NCBI GenBank assembly: GCA_947630355.1
Contig: CANRHJ010000111.1
Coordinates: 1 to 6,410 of the forward strand
Source of the DNA: Candidatus Gastranaerophilales bacterium
Lineage (GTDB): Bacteria; Cyanobacteriota; Vampirovibrionia; Gastranaerophilales; Gastranaerophilaceae
Direction: 5' to 3'
DNA: 6,410 nt
Below are positions 6,249 to 6,410 of this stretch, piece by piece; position 1 is the first letter of the stretch, and the number at the start of each line of letters is the position of its first letter. The translations under genes were made by a program, and so were the position numbers. The notes under the pieces are model-generated. The model was not told where the DNA came from. It made no database searches and saw only the letters and a program-made list of their open reading frames with translations.

Positions 6249-6410
6249 TTAATATTTTAAAGTATCTTTTAAATCTTTTATTGCTTTTTTTCTTTTTTCA
6301 CTTTTTGCTTTTGCTTTTTTCTGTTTTTCTGCTTTTTTTACTTTTGCATCATCTTTTGACTTCTTGATATCACTTTTAATTGATTCCTGTTTTGTTTTTA
6401 TGTCTTTTTT
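6249..6410 (-). CDS. Lys-rich protein, C-terminal fragment (gene continues past window)
   Basis: The minus-strand frame is open from the right edge to a TAA at 6249-6251, giving 53 residues ending KDLKDTLKY. By count, 22 of the 53 are Lys, with Ala, Glu, Asp and Ser making up most of the rest (AKVKKAEKQKKAKAKSEKRK in the middle) and no Pro, Gly or Cys. It is therefore probably one long charged helix. The terminator directly after the stop supports its being a real gene. It resembles the C-terminal part of the neighbouring exported repeat protein in composition, so it may be another exported helical protein, but its N-terminus is outside the window. Alternatives such as a ribosome-associated or nucleic-acid-binding tail cannot be excluded. 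Confidence 0.7.
   Translation of the reverse strand, partial: KKDIKTKQESIKSDIKKSKDDAKVKKAEKQKKAKAKSEKRKKAIKDLKDTLKY

Noticed and set aside
6281..6410. T-rich low-complexity stretch as a simple repeat or non-coding region
   Set aside because: Read on the minus strand it is a continuous open frame of AAA/GCA/GAA codons ending at a stop followed by a strong terminator, so it is better explained as the end of a Lys-rich gene.

Overview
The window is AT-rich bacterial DNA holding six protein-coding genes and part of a seventh. It uses the standard code: every complete gene ends in TAA or TAG, and Trp is encoded by TGG. No rRNA, tRNA, CRISPR array, insertion sequence or prophage module is visible. 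The low GC, the Asn/Lys-rich proteins, and a small protein with an N-terminal FKGLW motif together resemble gut Cyanobacteriota of the Melainabacteria/Gastranaerophilales type. That placement is from memory of the style of such proteins and is tentative.

Layout. (1) 1-1545, plus: the 3' part of a gene for a hydrophobic, multi-segment membrane protein with an Asn/Ser-rich tail; its reading frame is open at the left edge. (2) 1581-2447, plus: a complete XerD-type tyrosine recombinase. It has a well-formed promoter whose -10 box lies only 6 nt before the ATG, which suggests a leaderless mRNA. (3) 2503-2946, plus: a 147-residue protein of unknown function with FKGLW and CxxC motifs. (4) 2948-4225, minus: a concentrative nucleoside transporter (CNT) family permease in which the usual QTE substrate motif reads QVV. 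It converges on gene 3 with a single base between the stop codons. (5) 4335-5483, plus: an exported alpha/beta-hydrolase with a GYSAG nucleophile elbow, divergent from the transporter. (6) 5507-6157, minus: an exported protein with five exact-length 11-residue LEA-like repeats followed by a probable coiled coil. It converges on gene 5 across a shared bidirectional terminator. (7) 6249-6410, minus: the Lys-rich C-terminus of a gene that runs off the right edge, followed by its own terminator.

How the genes relate. Nothing here forms an evident operon or a single pathway. The window looks like a chromosomal patchwork of a housekeeping recombinase (chromosome dimer resolution), a nutrient permease and lineage-specific envelope or secreted proteins. 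Translation signals are mixed: genes 3, 4 and 6 have clear Shine-Dalgarno sequences, while genes 2 and 5 have none and instead carry TAAAAT exactly 6 nt before ATG. I found no convincing new multi-gene system. The points most worth following are the altered substrate motif of the CNT transporter, the putative leaderless starts, and the two helical, Lys-rich proteins at the right end.
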